13,549 nucleotides of DNA from Desulfovibrio sp. (GTDB lineage Bacteria > Desulfobacterota > Desulfovibrionia > Desulfovibrionales > Desulfovibrionaceae): NCBI GenBank assembly GCA_020217165.1, contig JAIWOE010000102.1:1-13549 (forward strand). Direction: 5' to 3'. Made by a program: the position numbers and the translations under genes. The notes beneath the pieces are model-generated. The model searched no databases, was not told the origin of the DNA, and saw only the letters and a program-made list of their open reading frames with translations. Below are positions 1 through 8,700 of this stretch, piece by piece. Position 1 is the first letter of the stretch; the number at the start of each line of letters is the position of its first letter.

Positions 1-1401
1 CGCATCATGCAGGAGCTGGGCGAGGCCACGGGGGACAGGGGCCTGCAGCGGGCCGGGCTGCTGGCGGACATCACCGCCCAGGCCGAGGCCCTCACGCTGC
101 TGGCGAAGTCTGCGGAAGAATTTGACCTCATCCAGCGCCAGGCCACCCTGAAGGCCGCCCAGACCCGGCGGGACACGGCCGAGGATTTTGCCGAATACTG
201 GCGCGTGAGCATGGACGAGCTGGGGGCCATATCCAAGGCGGCCGGCGATCAGGAACAGGCCATCTGGGGCGAGGTGCTGCAGGAATGGCTGACGAATTCC
301 GCCACCATGGCCGCTGCGCGGGAGGCCGCCTATGGCCGGGTGATTGAGGCGGCGCAGGCTGCCGGCGATGCGGAGCTGGCCGTCATGGCCCAGGTGGCCA
401 GGGAATCCGCCGCCCTGGAGCGGCTGCAGGCCATCCAGCAGTACGGCGACCCGACTGCGGCGTTTTTGGCCCGTTTGTCCGAGGGCCTACGGGAGTATCA
501 GAGCGAGGCCACCAAGGCCCGGGAAGCGGCTGTCCAACTGGCGGACGGCCTGTTGCAGCTCAAGGCTGATGCAGAGTCCGCCCTGGGCCAGTTCGCCGGG
601 GATTGGGTGTACGGCTTTCTGACCGGGACGGCCACCGTGGAGGACGCCTGGGAAAACATGCTGGACAACATGGCTCGTGCGTTTTCCGACTGGGTAGCCA
701 GCCTGACCACGGACTGGACCAAGGACATCCTGGACATGGGCCTGTCACTGCTCAAGGGCGGGTTGTCCGGCCTGTTCAACTCCCATTCCCCCAACATCAG
801 CGCCCTGATCAATGCGCCCATCGTGGCCAAGGCCAAGGGGGATGTGATGGGCGCGCCCGGCCTATCTGCCTATCGCAACCGCATCGTGTCCTCCCCCACG
901 TTCTTCCCCTTTGCCACGGGCATTGGCCTCATGGGCGAGGCCGGCCCTGAGGCCATCATGCCCCTGCTGGGCGCTGCCGGGGCGCATCGCGTGCGGGCCG
1001 TGCTGCCCAATGGCCGGGAAGACGCGGTGGACCTGACCCGCACGGCGTCCGGGCACCTGGGCGTGCAACTGCCCGCGTGGCTGGCCAACGTGCAGCCCTG
1101 TGCCGAGGGCTGGGCGCCCCGCGTGCTCTCGCCGTCGCACACGCCCCTGGCGCCCCTGGCTCCCCTGCCCGACGTGCAGGCCGGCGTGCGATCTGGCGCG
1201 CAATCTGGCGGGTCCGTGAAGGGCGGGGATGGGGCGGCGGCTCCCGTCATGCACGTCACCGTCCACAACAACGCCGGGGCGGATGTGTCGGTGCAGCAGT
1301 CCGCTGACGGCATGAACTTCGATATTCTGGTGGAAAAGGTGGCGCACGGCATTGCAGGCCAGGCGCGCCGGGGCAAAGGCCCGTTTGCGGGGAGGTTGTA
1401 A
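1..1401 (+). CDS. Phage tail tape measure protein, C-terminal part (gene cut by window edge)
   Basis: The frame is open from base 1, so the first ATG in the window (base 7) is unlikely to be the true start; about 466 residues of a longer protein are visible. The first ~200 residues are Ala/Glu/Gln-rich and helical, as in the rod of tape measure proteins, which set tail length and are ejected with the DNA. A stretch around residues 195-255, counted from the ATG at base 7, resembles the lambda-family tape measure C-terminal domain (FAGDWVYGFLTG, then AWENMLDNMARAFSDW). The hallmark GLMGEAGPEAIMPL lies at 307-320. The tail end is Pro/Gly-rich and low in complexity. The stop TAA shares its last base with the next ATG, so the genes are probably translationally coupled. 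Confidence 0.9.
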   Translation, partial: RIMQELGEATGDRGLQRAGLLADITAQAEALTLLAKSAEEFDLIQRQATLKAAQTRRDTAEDFAEYWRVSMDELGAISKAAGDQEQAIWGEVLQEWLTNSATMAAAREAAYGRVIEAAQAAGDAELAVMAQVARESAALERLQAIQQYGDPTAAFLARLSEGLREYQSEATKAREAAVQLADGLLQLKADAESALGQFAGDWVYGFLTGTATVEDAWENMLDNMARAFSDWVASLTTDWTKDILDMGLSLLKGGLSGLFNSHSPNISALINAPIVAKAKGDVMGAPGLSAYRNRIVSSPTFFPFATGIGLMGEAGPEAIMPLLGAAGAHRVRAVLPNGREDAVDLTRTASGHLGVQLPAWLANVQPCAEGWAPRVLSPSHTPLAPLAPLPDVQAGVRSGAQSGGSVKGGDGAAAPVMHVTVHNNAGADVSVQQSADGMNFDILVEKVAHGIAGQARRGKGPFAGRL

Positions 1402-1793
1402 TGGCCCTGGTCCCCTGGCCCGCCACGCTCCCCCAGACCATCGCCTTTGAGTACGAGGGCGAGCCGGTCAATGGGCTGGCCGACGTGGAAGAGACGCGCA
1501 ATCGGCTGCGGCTGCGGACGTATCCCGAGGAGCGGTTTCCCTTCGTCTTCCCGCTGCTCACCGGGGCGCAATGGCGGGAGCTGCAACGGTTCGTGCGCGA
1601 AGACCTGCTGGACGGCTGCAGGCCCTTCAGTGCGCCGTGGTTGCCCCTCATGGGCTACACGCACCACTGTTGCCGGATGCTGGGGACGTTGCAGGGCGAG
1701 CACCTGCAAGGGGACTGGTGGCGGGCCACCATGACCGTGGAACTGATCGCCCTGCCGGTGATGACCAACGGCACGCCGTCTGTCTGGATGTAG
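1401..1793 (+). CDS. Minor tail protein, tail-tip module
   Basis: This encodes 130 residues. The start ATG overlaps the tape measure stop by one base, and GGAGG at 1391-1395 sits five bases upstream, so the start is secure. No catalytic motif, signal peptide or membrane segment is seen. A WPATLP N-terminus, a central stretch ending FSAPWLPL, and a beta-like ending (ATMTVELIALP) match by eye the first ~120 residues of the next gene, suggesting that the two are paralogous tail-completion proteins. The position just after the tape measure is where siphovirus distal tail or minor tail proteins (lambda gpM/gpL slots) are encoded. The structural role is inferred from context; the exact family is not identified. 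Confidence 0.72.
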   Translation: MALVPWPATLPQTIAFEYEGEPVNGLADVEETRNRLRLRTYPEERFPFVFPLLTGAQWRELQRFVREDLLDGCRPFSAPWLPLMGYTHHCCRMLGTLQGEHLQGDWWRATMTVELIALPVMTNGTPSVWM

Positions 1794-1801
1794 GAGCGCG
1801 C

Positions 1802-4800
1802 ATGGCAGTTACCTGGCCAGATTCGCTTCCCGCGCCCCTCAAGGGGGTGAAGGTGACACAGGGCGCCAACGTGGTGCGCATGAAGACGCAGTCCGGGCGG
1901 GACCGCGTGTACCGCTTCGGGGCGGGCGCGCCGGATCGCGTGGCCGTGCAGTTTCGGATGTTGCACGAGTTTGTGCCCCTGTTCCGGACCTTCTACCAGC
2001 TCACCTGCAACGGCGGGGTGAACTACTTTGCGGCCGCTTGGCTGGATGACCTCAACCTGCCCTATGCCGATCCCGTGGCCTGCTTCGGGACGTATCCCAA
2101 GCTGGCGGGCTATGGGCGGATTTATTCGGACTTCACTTGCACCTTGCTGGTGCGACCCCTGGCCGATGCGCCGGCAGACACCTTCTGGCCCCGCGTGGGG
2201 CCGGCGCCGCAGCCTCCCAAGGCCAACCCGGACACGGCCACGGTGGCGGAGAACGCCACGGTTTCCGGCAACGTGCTGGCCAACGATACGGACGATTCCC
2301 TGAGCCTGACCGTCTCCATGGTCAACGGCTCTGCGGCCAACATGGGCGTAGCCGTGGCCGGCAGCAATGGCGGCATCTTTACCATAAGGCCGGACGGCTC
2401 CTGGACCTTCGACCCCAACGGCGAGTTCAACGCCCTGGCGTCCGGCCAGAGCGCCACGACGCAGGTGGCCTACACGGCCTTTGACGGCATTTACGAGGAC
2501 AGCACCACGTTGACCGTCACCGTCACGGGCCTGTCCGTTGCGCCCACGGCGGGGGCGGATACCGGCAGCACCACGAAGATTGCGGCCACCTCCGGCAATG
2601 TCTTGACGAATGATACCGCCAACAGCGGCGGCGCCCTGACCGTGGCCCAGGTCAACGGCAGCGCCGCCAATGTGGGAACGGCGGTGGCGGGCAGCAATGG
2701 CGGGGTGTTCGTCATCAACGCCAATGGGGCCTGGACGTTCTCCCCCGGCAACAGTTTCATGGGGCTGGGGGAAGGCCAGAGCGCCACCACCAGCGTCACC
2801 TATGGCGTGGCCGAATACGGCGTGGTGGCCACCACGACGTTGACGGTGACGGTGCACGGCGTGACCGTGCCGACGGTGGTTACCGCGGACACCGGCGCTG
2901 TGAACGCGAATGGGGAGGCGCAGGGCAACGTGCTGACCAATGACAGCACCGGCTACGGCGCCCTGACCGTGGTGGCCGTGAACGGCAGCGCGTCCAATGT
3001 GGGCGTCCCTGTGGCCGGCTCCAATGGCGGTCTGTTCACCGTGAGTGCCAACGGCATCTGGTACTTTACCCCGCATGGCGAGTTCGACGGGCTGTTCCTC
3101 GGCCAGACCGCCACAACCCAGGTGACGTACACGGCCAGCAATGGCGATACCCAGGCCACCACTACGCTCACCGTGACGGTGACGGGGGTGAAAGAAAACG
3201 ATCCGCCGGTGACGAGCCCTGATGTGGTCACCACCACCAAACGGCTGCCCGTGACAGGCAACGTCCTGGACAACGATGAGGACGTGGAAGAGCTGACAGT
3301 CTCCATGGTCAACGGTTCTGCCGCCAACGTGGGCGTGGCCGTGGCCGGGACCAACGGCGGCACGTTCACCATTGAGGCGGACGGCACGTTCACCTTCAGC
3401 CCCAACGGCGAGTTCAACGCCTTGCTGGACGGCCAGAGCGCCACCACCAGCGTCACCTACCATGCCAATGATGGCATGTACGACACCCTGGGCACCCTGA
3501 CCGTCACCGTCCAGGGCGTGACAATTGTGCCGACGCTGACGGCGGATACGGGCGCAACGGATGCTGAAACCACCACCTCCGGCAACGTGCTGACCAACGA
3601 TGACGCCGGCTACGGCACGCTGACTGTGGTGGCCGTGGCTGGTGAATCCTCCAACGTCGGGGTGGCCGTGGCAGGCAGTAACGGCGGCATGTTCACCATC
3701 TACGCGGGCGGGGCCTGGTCCTTTGACCCCGCTGGCGATTTCGGCACGTTGTACGAAGGACAATTCACGGCCACGACGGTTACGTACACGGCAGCCAACG
3801 CAGACGCGCAGTCCCAGGCTGTTTTGACCGTGACCGTGGAAGGCGTGCTGACCAACGAAGCGCCGGTGGCGGTGGATGACACGGCGACCACCACGGAACT
3901 GGCTACGGCGTCCGGTAACGTGCTGACCAACGACAGCGACGAGGACGAAGACACGCTGACTGTCTCCAGGGTGAACGGCAGTGCCGACAACATTGGCGGG
4001 GAAGTGGCCGGCAGTGGCGGCGGGGTGTTCACCATTGCGGCCAATGGCGATTGGACCTTTGACCCCAACGGCGAGTTCAAGGCGCTGCTGTACGGCCAGA
4101 GTGCCACCACCAGCGTCACCTACCATGTGACGGATGGCATCGTGGAGTCCACGGCTACCCTGACCGTCACCGTGACCGGCACGCAGGACGTGACCCCGCC
4201 GACGGTGGCAGATGACACCGGGGCCTGCCTGAACACGGGAACCGCCTCTGGCAACGTGCTGGCCAACGATACGGACGCCGAAGGCGTGCTGACCGTCTCC
4301 CAGGTCAACGGCAGTGCCACCAACGTGGGCGTGGCCGTGGCCGGTAGTAGCGGCGGGGTGTTCGTGGTCAACGCCGATGGTGATTGGGCCTTTGATCCGA
4401 GCGATGATTTCGACACCCTGGCCACGGGGGCAACGGCCACCACCAGCGTCACGTACCATGCGTCCGATGGCGTGAACGAAAGCGAAGGGACGCTGACCGT
4501 GACGGTGGAAGGCGTGGAGTTCGGGTTCTCGGGCGTGCCGGTGAAGCAAGCCAACCCCGCCACGCTACCGACGGGCACATCCTACAGCTGCGCCTTTTCC
4601 CCTGATGGCAAGTACCTTGCGGTGGCGCACGGCAGTAGCCCCTTTGTCACCATCTATTCTGTCAGCGAAGCCGGGGTGTTTACCAAGATCGACAACCCCG
4701 CCACGCTACCGACGGGCACTGGCAGATGCTGCGCCTTTTCCCCGCACGATGGCGGGGTTCGCCTTGCGGTGGGGCACAACAGTAGCCCCTTTGTCACCAT

Positions 4801-4810
4801 CTACAAGTAG
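1802..4810 (+). CDS. Tail protein with seven VCBS/Ig-like repeats and two WD40-like propeller repeats
   Basis: This encodes 1002 residues. The ATG at 1802 has AGGAG at 1792-1796 five bases upstream; the longer open frame from 1571 overlaps the previous gene and is not used. Residues 1-~135 form a tail-tip domain similar in pattern to the preceding protein (WPDSLPAPL, NYFAAAWLDD). Residues ~141-903 hold seven repeats of ~105 residues, starting near 141, 248, 357, 468, 577, 686 and 798. Each shows SGNVLxND, then VNGSAxNVGxxVAGSNGG, then WxFxPxGEF, then GQSATTxVTY, then TLTVTVxGV, which matches VCBS/bacterial cadherin-like repeats. Residues ~916-1002 hold two propeller-type repeats (CAFSPDGKYLAV; SSPFVTIY). 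Such repeats usually extend adhesins and bind carbohydrate or partner proteins. The protein is probably displayed at the tail tip to aid host binding. Two blades cannot form a complete propeller. Confidence 0.85.
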   Translation: MAVTWPDSLPAPLKGVKVTQGANVVRMKTQSGRDRVYRFGAGAPDRVAVQFRMLHEFVPLFRTFYQLTCNGGVNYFAAAWLDDLNLPYADPVACFGTYPKLAGYGRIYSDFTCTLLVRPLADAPADTFWPRVGPAPQPPKANPDTATVAENATVSGNVLANDTDDSLSLTVSMVNGSAANMGVAVAGSNGGIFTIRPDGSWTFDPNGEFNALASGQSATTQVAYTAFDGIYEDSTTLTVTVTGLSVAPTAGADTGSTTKIAATSGNVLTNDTANSGGALTVAQVNGSAANVGTAVAGSNGGVFVINANGAWTFSPGNSFMGLGEGQSATTSVTYGVAEYGVVATTTLTVTVHGVTVPTVVTADTGAVNANGEAQGNVLTNDSTGYGALTVVAVNGSASNVGVPVAGSNGGLFTVSANGIWYFTPHGEFDGLFLGQTATTQVTYTASNGDTQATTTLTVTVTGVKENDPPVTSPDVVTTTKRLPVTGNVLDNDEDVEELTVSMVNGSAANVGVAVAGTNGGTFTIEADGTFTFSPNGEFNALLDGQSATTSVTYHANDGMYDTLGTLTVTVQGVTIVPTLTADTGATDAETTTSGNVLTNDDAGYGTLTVVAVAGESSNVGVAVAGSNGGMFTIYAGGAWSFDPAGDFGTLYEGQFTATTVTYTAANADAQSQAVLTVTVEGVLTNEAPVAVDDTATTTELATASGNVLTNDSDEDEDTLTVSRVNGSADNIGGEVAGSGGGVFTIAANGDWTFDPNGEFKALLYGQSATTSVTYHVTDGIVESTATLTVTVTGTQDVTPPTVADDTGACLNTGTASGNVLANDTDAEGVLTVSQVNGSATNVGVAVAGSSGGVFVVNADGDWAFDPSDDFDTLATGATATTSVTYHASDGVNESEGTLTVTVEGVEFGFSGVPVKQANPATLPTGTSYSCAFSPDGKYLAVAHGSSPFVTIYSVSEAGVFTKIDNPATLPTGTGRCCAFSPHDGGVRLAVGHNSSPFVTIYK
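2222..4510 (+). repeat. Seven in-frame VCBS-like repeats, about 315-321 bp each
   Basis: The coding sequence repeats a ~105-107-residue unit seven times. DNA-level echoes recur, for example GGCGAGTTCAACGCC near 2420 and 3410, and GCCACCACCAGCGTCACCTA near 2784, 3440 and 4104. Units 1, 4 and 6 resemble one another most (SMVNGSAAN, DPNGEFNALL), and units 3 and 5 also pair (GYGxLTVVAV), suggesting duplication of multi-unit blocks. Such an array can gain or lose units by recombination. Confidence 0.88.
4547..4807 (+). repeat. Two tandem copies of a ~141-147 bp propeller-blade unit
   Basis: A 27-base segment beginning CAACCCCGCCACG occurs at 4552 and again at 4693, an offset of 141 bases. CTGCGCCTTTTCCCC occurs at 4588 and 4729, the same offset. 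AGTAGCCCCTTTGTCACCAT occurs at 4634 and 4781, an offset of 147; the six extra bases encode two added residues in copy two. The high DNA identity points to recent duplication or to recent contraction of a longer array. Confidence 0.88.
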
Positions 4811-4816
4811 GAAGTC

Positions 4817-5293
4817 ATGGAATACTCCGCAGCCATGCGCGAGGCCTACGCCAACGCCACGCCGGCCACCTACTATGCCACCCTGGAGTTCAGCTGTGCG
4901 GACCTCACGGAGAGCATCAGGGTGGTGGACAGCGACCGGGAGCTTGTCACCGCAGACGCCGGAACCTTCGTGCCCGTGCATTTCGAGGTCTACCTGCCCG
5001 AGACGGAAGGCGGGGTGCGCGGGGAGCTGAAGATTGACGTGACCTGCCTGCCACGGGAAGCCATCGAGGCCCTGCGGGACATCTCCGGGGCCACCGCGCC
5101 CATCTACATCCAGTACCGGGAGTATTTGGCCCCGAACCAGGCGGCCAGCGCCTGGCTGCCCACGCAGCCCCAGGTGTCGGAGATTGTCCGCACCTTCACC
5201 GGCGTCACCATCACGGCCCGGCTGCCCGATCTGGTGGGCGCCAAGGGCCCGCGTCGGATGATGACCGCCGCCACCTTGCCGGGGGCGGTGTGA
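4817..5293 (+). CDS. DUF1833-type phage tail protein
   Basis: This encodes 158 residues. It starts six bases after the previous stop; AGGAAG at 4809-4814 is a close-set ribosome binding site. The protein resembles the DUF1833 family in length and pattern: it opens YSAAMREAYAN, has an early beta-rich half with FVPVHFEVYLPE, and a second half with PIYIQYREYL and ending in beta strands. The family is found in siphovirus-type tail-tip gene clusters between the minor tail gene and the NlpC/P60 gene, as here. No enzyme motif or membrane segment is seen. By position it probably helps form the baseplate or hub (the slot of lambda gpL). Its stop TGA shares one base with the next ATG. Confidence 0.8.
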   Translation: MEYSAAMREAYANATPATYYATLEFSCADLTESIRVVDSDRELVTADAGTFVPVHFEVYLPETEGGVRGELKIDVTCLPREAIEALRDISGATAPIYIQYREYLAPNQAASAWLPTQPQVSEIVRTFTGVTITARLPDLVGAKGPRRMMTAATLPGAV

Positions 5294-5709
5294 TGACCGC
5301 CTCCCCCCTTGTACACTGGTCCCGGCAGTACCTGGGCCGGCCCTGGACCACCGAACAGGACTGCCTGTGGTGGTTCCGCTTCTGGAGCCGGGAGCATTTT
5401 GGCCGGGACGTGCCGGATACGCTGGTGGACCATTCCAGGCTGGTGCAGAGCGCGGCCCGGATCATGGACGACAGACCCGGCGTGGCGGCGCACTTCGGCT
5501 ACCATCCCACGGACACCCCGCAGGAGGGGGACGCCGTGTTCCTCTCCCAGCGCCGGACCCCGCACCACATTGGCATGTGGGTGCTGCCCGGCGGGGAGCC
5601 GCACATCCTGCAGGCCGTGGAGCAGGCCGGCGTCATCTGCCCGGACCTGCTCACCTGTTCCGTGCATGGCTGGCAACTGAAAGGATTTTGGACCTATGGA
5701 CCACTGTAA
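5293..5709 (+). CDS. NlpC/P60-type cysteine peptidase of the tail tip
   Basis: This encodes 138 residues from the ATG at 5293; an in-frame GTG at 5290 is an alternative start, and the purine run at 5281-5285 serves either. NlpC/P60 features are present. The nucleophile is Cys24 in an EQDCLWW setting, a GDAVFL turn lies at 79-84, the catalytic His is His92 in HHIGMW, and the third polar residue is probably His104. These enzymes cut peptide bonds in peptidoglycan; tail-tip versions (lambda gpK slot) act in tail assembly or local wall digestion during DNA entry. No signal peptide is seen, which fits a structural protein of the particle. It overlaps the following gene by 14 bases. Confidence 0.8.
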   Translation: MTASPLVHWSRQYLGRPWTTEQDCLWWFRFWSREHFGRDVPDTLVDHSRLVQSAARIMDDRPGVAAHFGYHPTDTPQEGDAVFLSQRRTPHHIGMWVLPGGEPHILQAVEQAGVICPDLLTCSVHGWQLKGFWTYGPL

Positions 5710-8700
5710 GCCCGAGTGTGTGCAAGCCGAGCGGTTTCCGACCCTGGCCGAAGCCCTGAAAGACGGTCCTCGTGTGACCGTGGCCATGGAGTTCAACCCC
5801 CTGGCCCTGCGGCCCAACCCGCATGTGCAGGTGCTGGAAGACGGCCTGACCCCGAATCAGATCATCGCGCGTCTGGACCTCCAGTTCACCTTGCCCTTTA
5901 TTCTCATCGTGAACGAAGAGGCGGTGATGCGGGCGGATTGGGACACGCCGCTGCCCGCTGGCGCGGATTGCCGCTTTCTGGAGCTGCCACGCGGGGGCGG
6001 GGGCGGCAAATCCGACCCCCTGCGCGTGCTGGCGACGGTGGCTGTGGTGGGCGCCTCCATGATTGTGCCGTGGGCGTTTTCCCTGACGGGCATCACCGCG
6101 TCCCTGGTGGGCATGGGAATCATGGCCGGCGGGATGCTGGGCGTAAACTACCTGTTCCCGCAACGGGGCGGCTCTGGGGCCTTGGCCAGCGGCGGCACGT
6201 CCACGGACTCCCTTACCCTGTATTCCCTCACGGCCAACTCCAATGCCGTACGCCTGGGCCAGCCCTTTGTGGAGCATTACGGCCGCATGATCGTCTACCC
6301 GGACATGGCCATGGGCAGTTACGTGCGGGTGGAAGGCAATGATGTCTATATGTACTTCCTGGGCATCATCGGTGTGGGGCATTATCAGGTGGAGCGGATT
6401 TGCATCGCGGATACCCCCATCGGTGACTACACCGGGGTGCAGTTTAACATCCTGCAGCCCGGCGCTACGCCGACACTCTGCCCCGCGCTGGTGTACACGT
6501 CTTCGGAAATCTCCGGCCAGGAGATGGAAGATTACGACTGGATCACGGCCACGGTGAACCCCGCAGGCACAAGGATCCATTCCATCGAGTTTGACGTGGA
6601 ACTTCCCAACGGGCTGGTGGCCTATTCGGAACAGTCCGCCGTGCCCATGTTCTGGCGCATCGATGTGGCGGTGGAGGCCCGGGCCATCGATGACAACGGC
6701 GAACCGCTGACGGATTGGGTATCCCTGGCCGTGGCGCCCTTCATCTTCAACGTGACCATCCCCCTGCGTTTTTCCCACGCCTATCAGGTGCCGTTCGACT
6801 CGCCCCGTTGGCAGGCCAGGTTCCGGCGCACCGTGCCCAAGCAGAACAACAGCCTGTACGTGGAGACGATACGCCTGACGGGGTTGCGCGGCTATGGCGA
6901 CCCGCACCCCGACTATGGCGACGTGACCATGTTCGAGTGCAGGGTGAAGGCCTCGGAGCAGCTCAACGGCGACATCTCCCGGCAGATCAACATGGTGGCC
7001 ACGCGCTACCTGCCCATCGTCACGGCCACCGGCTTTGCCGACCAGTGGCAGCCGTCGCGCTGCCCCGTGGACGCGGCGGCGCACATGGTCACCAACGCCA
7101 ACATGGGCCGGCTGCCGCAGTCGGTGCTGGACTTCCCCTCCCTGTACGCCGTCAAACAGGAGCTAGCCGCCGCCGGCTATACCTTCGATTGGCGGGTGAC
7201 GTCCAAGGACTCCGTCATGAATCTCATCCAGAACCCGGCCCGCTGCGGGCGGTGCATTGCCTGCATGCCCGGGGGCAAATTCGTGCTGATCCGGGACAAG
7301 GTCCGCCCGGTCTCGTTCACGTTCACGGAAGACCACTATTCCGAGGAAGGGTTGACGGTGACGGACCTGCCGCGCACGGACGACGCCCCCACCTGCTACC
7401 TGATCCGCTACGTGAACCCGGTGACGTGGCAGGAGGAATCCGTCTACTGCTACGACGAGGACGGCAGTCAGGACAACCCCGAAGAAATTGACCTCATCGG
7501 CTGCACCTCTCGGCAGCAGGCCTGGGAAATCGGCATGTACCTGTACTGGGATGACCGGCACAACCGCCGCTCTGTGGAGTTTTCCTGCGGGCTGGAGGGG
7601 CACCTCGCCATGATCGGCAGTTGGGTGGAGGTGACGGACCTGGTGGGCGGGTGGGGCCAGTCCGGGCGCATCGCGGCCATCGACGGCAGCAAGATCTGGC
7701 TCTCGGAGCCCGTGGACTTTGAAGGCGCGTCTGGCGTCCTGTCCCTCATCTCCCCCGCCGGAGAACGCGCCGGCCCGTATGCCGTGTCCCCGTCGCAGGA
7801 TTCGGCCCATTGCGTCATCGACACCACCGGGGCGCTCCCCGCCTGGATTCGCCCGCAAACAACCCATCACACGGAGGCCACGCCCTATGCGTTCACGCCC
7901 GTGCATCGTCCCCTCATGCTCTCGCGCATCACCAAAATCTCCCACCCCAGCCGGGGGCGGGTCCGCATCACGGCCAGCGAGGTCAAGGAGCGCGTCTACA
8001 ACAACCCCGGCCCAGCCCCGCCCGTGAAGGCGATGGCGCCGAGGGGGAATCATGTCCTTTTCAGTCAGTTGACAGGGGATTTTGACGATGCGCTGTACGT
8101 GGGCGTGTTTACCCTCTCCTGGGGCACGTCCGTGGCGGCGGGCGAGGGGGTTGTTGCAGTTACCATAGAAGAGAGACGCCTGAACGCCTCTACCCTTGTG
8201 ACTTCTCTGCAGTTTGACCCAGCCGTACGGGCGCACACGTTTACAACCACATCCGGGGTCGCTTTTTCTGGGATTTATGTGGATTTGCGCTTGTTTGTTG
8301 GGGGTGTCGTCGTTGCACGATCAACGCAAGAGTATAATTACATTAAATATGTTGCCAGAAGCTCCGATTATGTACTCGCAGCGTTTCCGCACAGCGTCGA
8401 ATACCTGCCCAACTCCGTAGAGGTGTTTGTTTCTGGAGATGACTCGACCTGTCCGCTCCGGTGGCGCAGTGAATATGGTGGTGATCGCTGGCTGAACGTA
8501 GAAATACAGAGGAATGGCGTTTCCCAAATTGGCAAGGCAATCTACCCCGGAAAAAACACCGATGGCAGTAACGCAAGTGAGGCGAAGTTTACTATTGACG
8601 AAACCCATGTGGCAGTAGCCGGGTACAGTTGGGGTGATTCCTTCTTTTTGAAGGCGCAAGGCCGGTGGTCAGGGGATCGCACAATTGAGGGCACGTATGA

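Noticed and set aside
1571..1801. Earlier start for the repeat-bearing tail protein
   Set aside because: It lies within the 1401-1793 gene in another frame. ATG 1802 has AGGAG at the right distance and gives the WPxxLP start shared with the previous protein.
2222..4510. Regular repeats that might suggest a CRISPR array
   Set aside because: The period is about 315 bp, the sequence is coding throughout, and there is no short palindromic repeat with unique spacers.
1655..4549. A 964-residue open frame on the minus strand
   Set aside because: It lies fully opposite the VCBS-repeat gene; its repetitive His/Gly/Arg-rich product is a by-product of GC-rich repeats. The plus-strand protein has clear family motifs and a proper ribosome binding site.
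5651..7084. A 477-residue open frame on the minus strand
   Set aside because: It is antisense to the tail tip gene, and its His/Gly/Arg-rich composition is typical of shadow frames in GC-rich DNA.
7163..8236. A 357-residue open frame on the minus strand
   Set aside because: It is antisense to the tail tip gene, low in complexity and without a family pattern.
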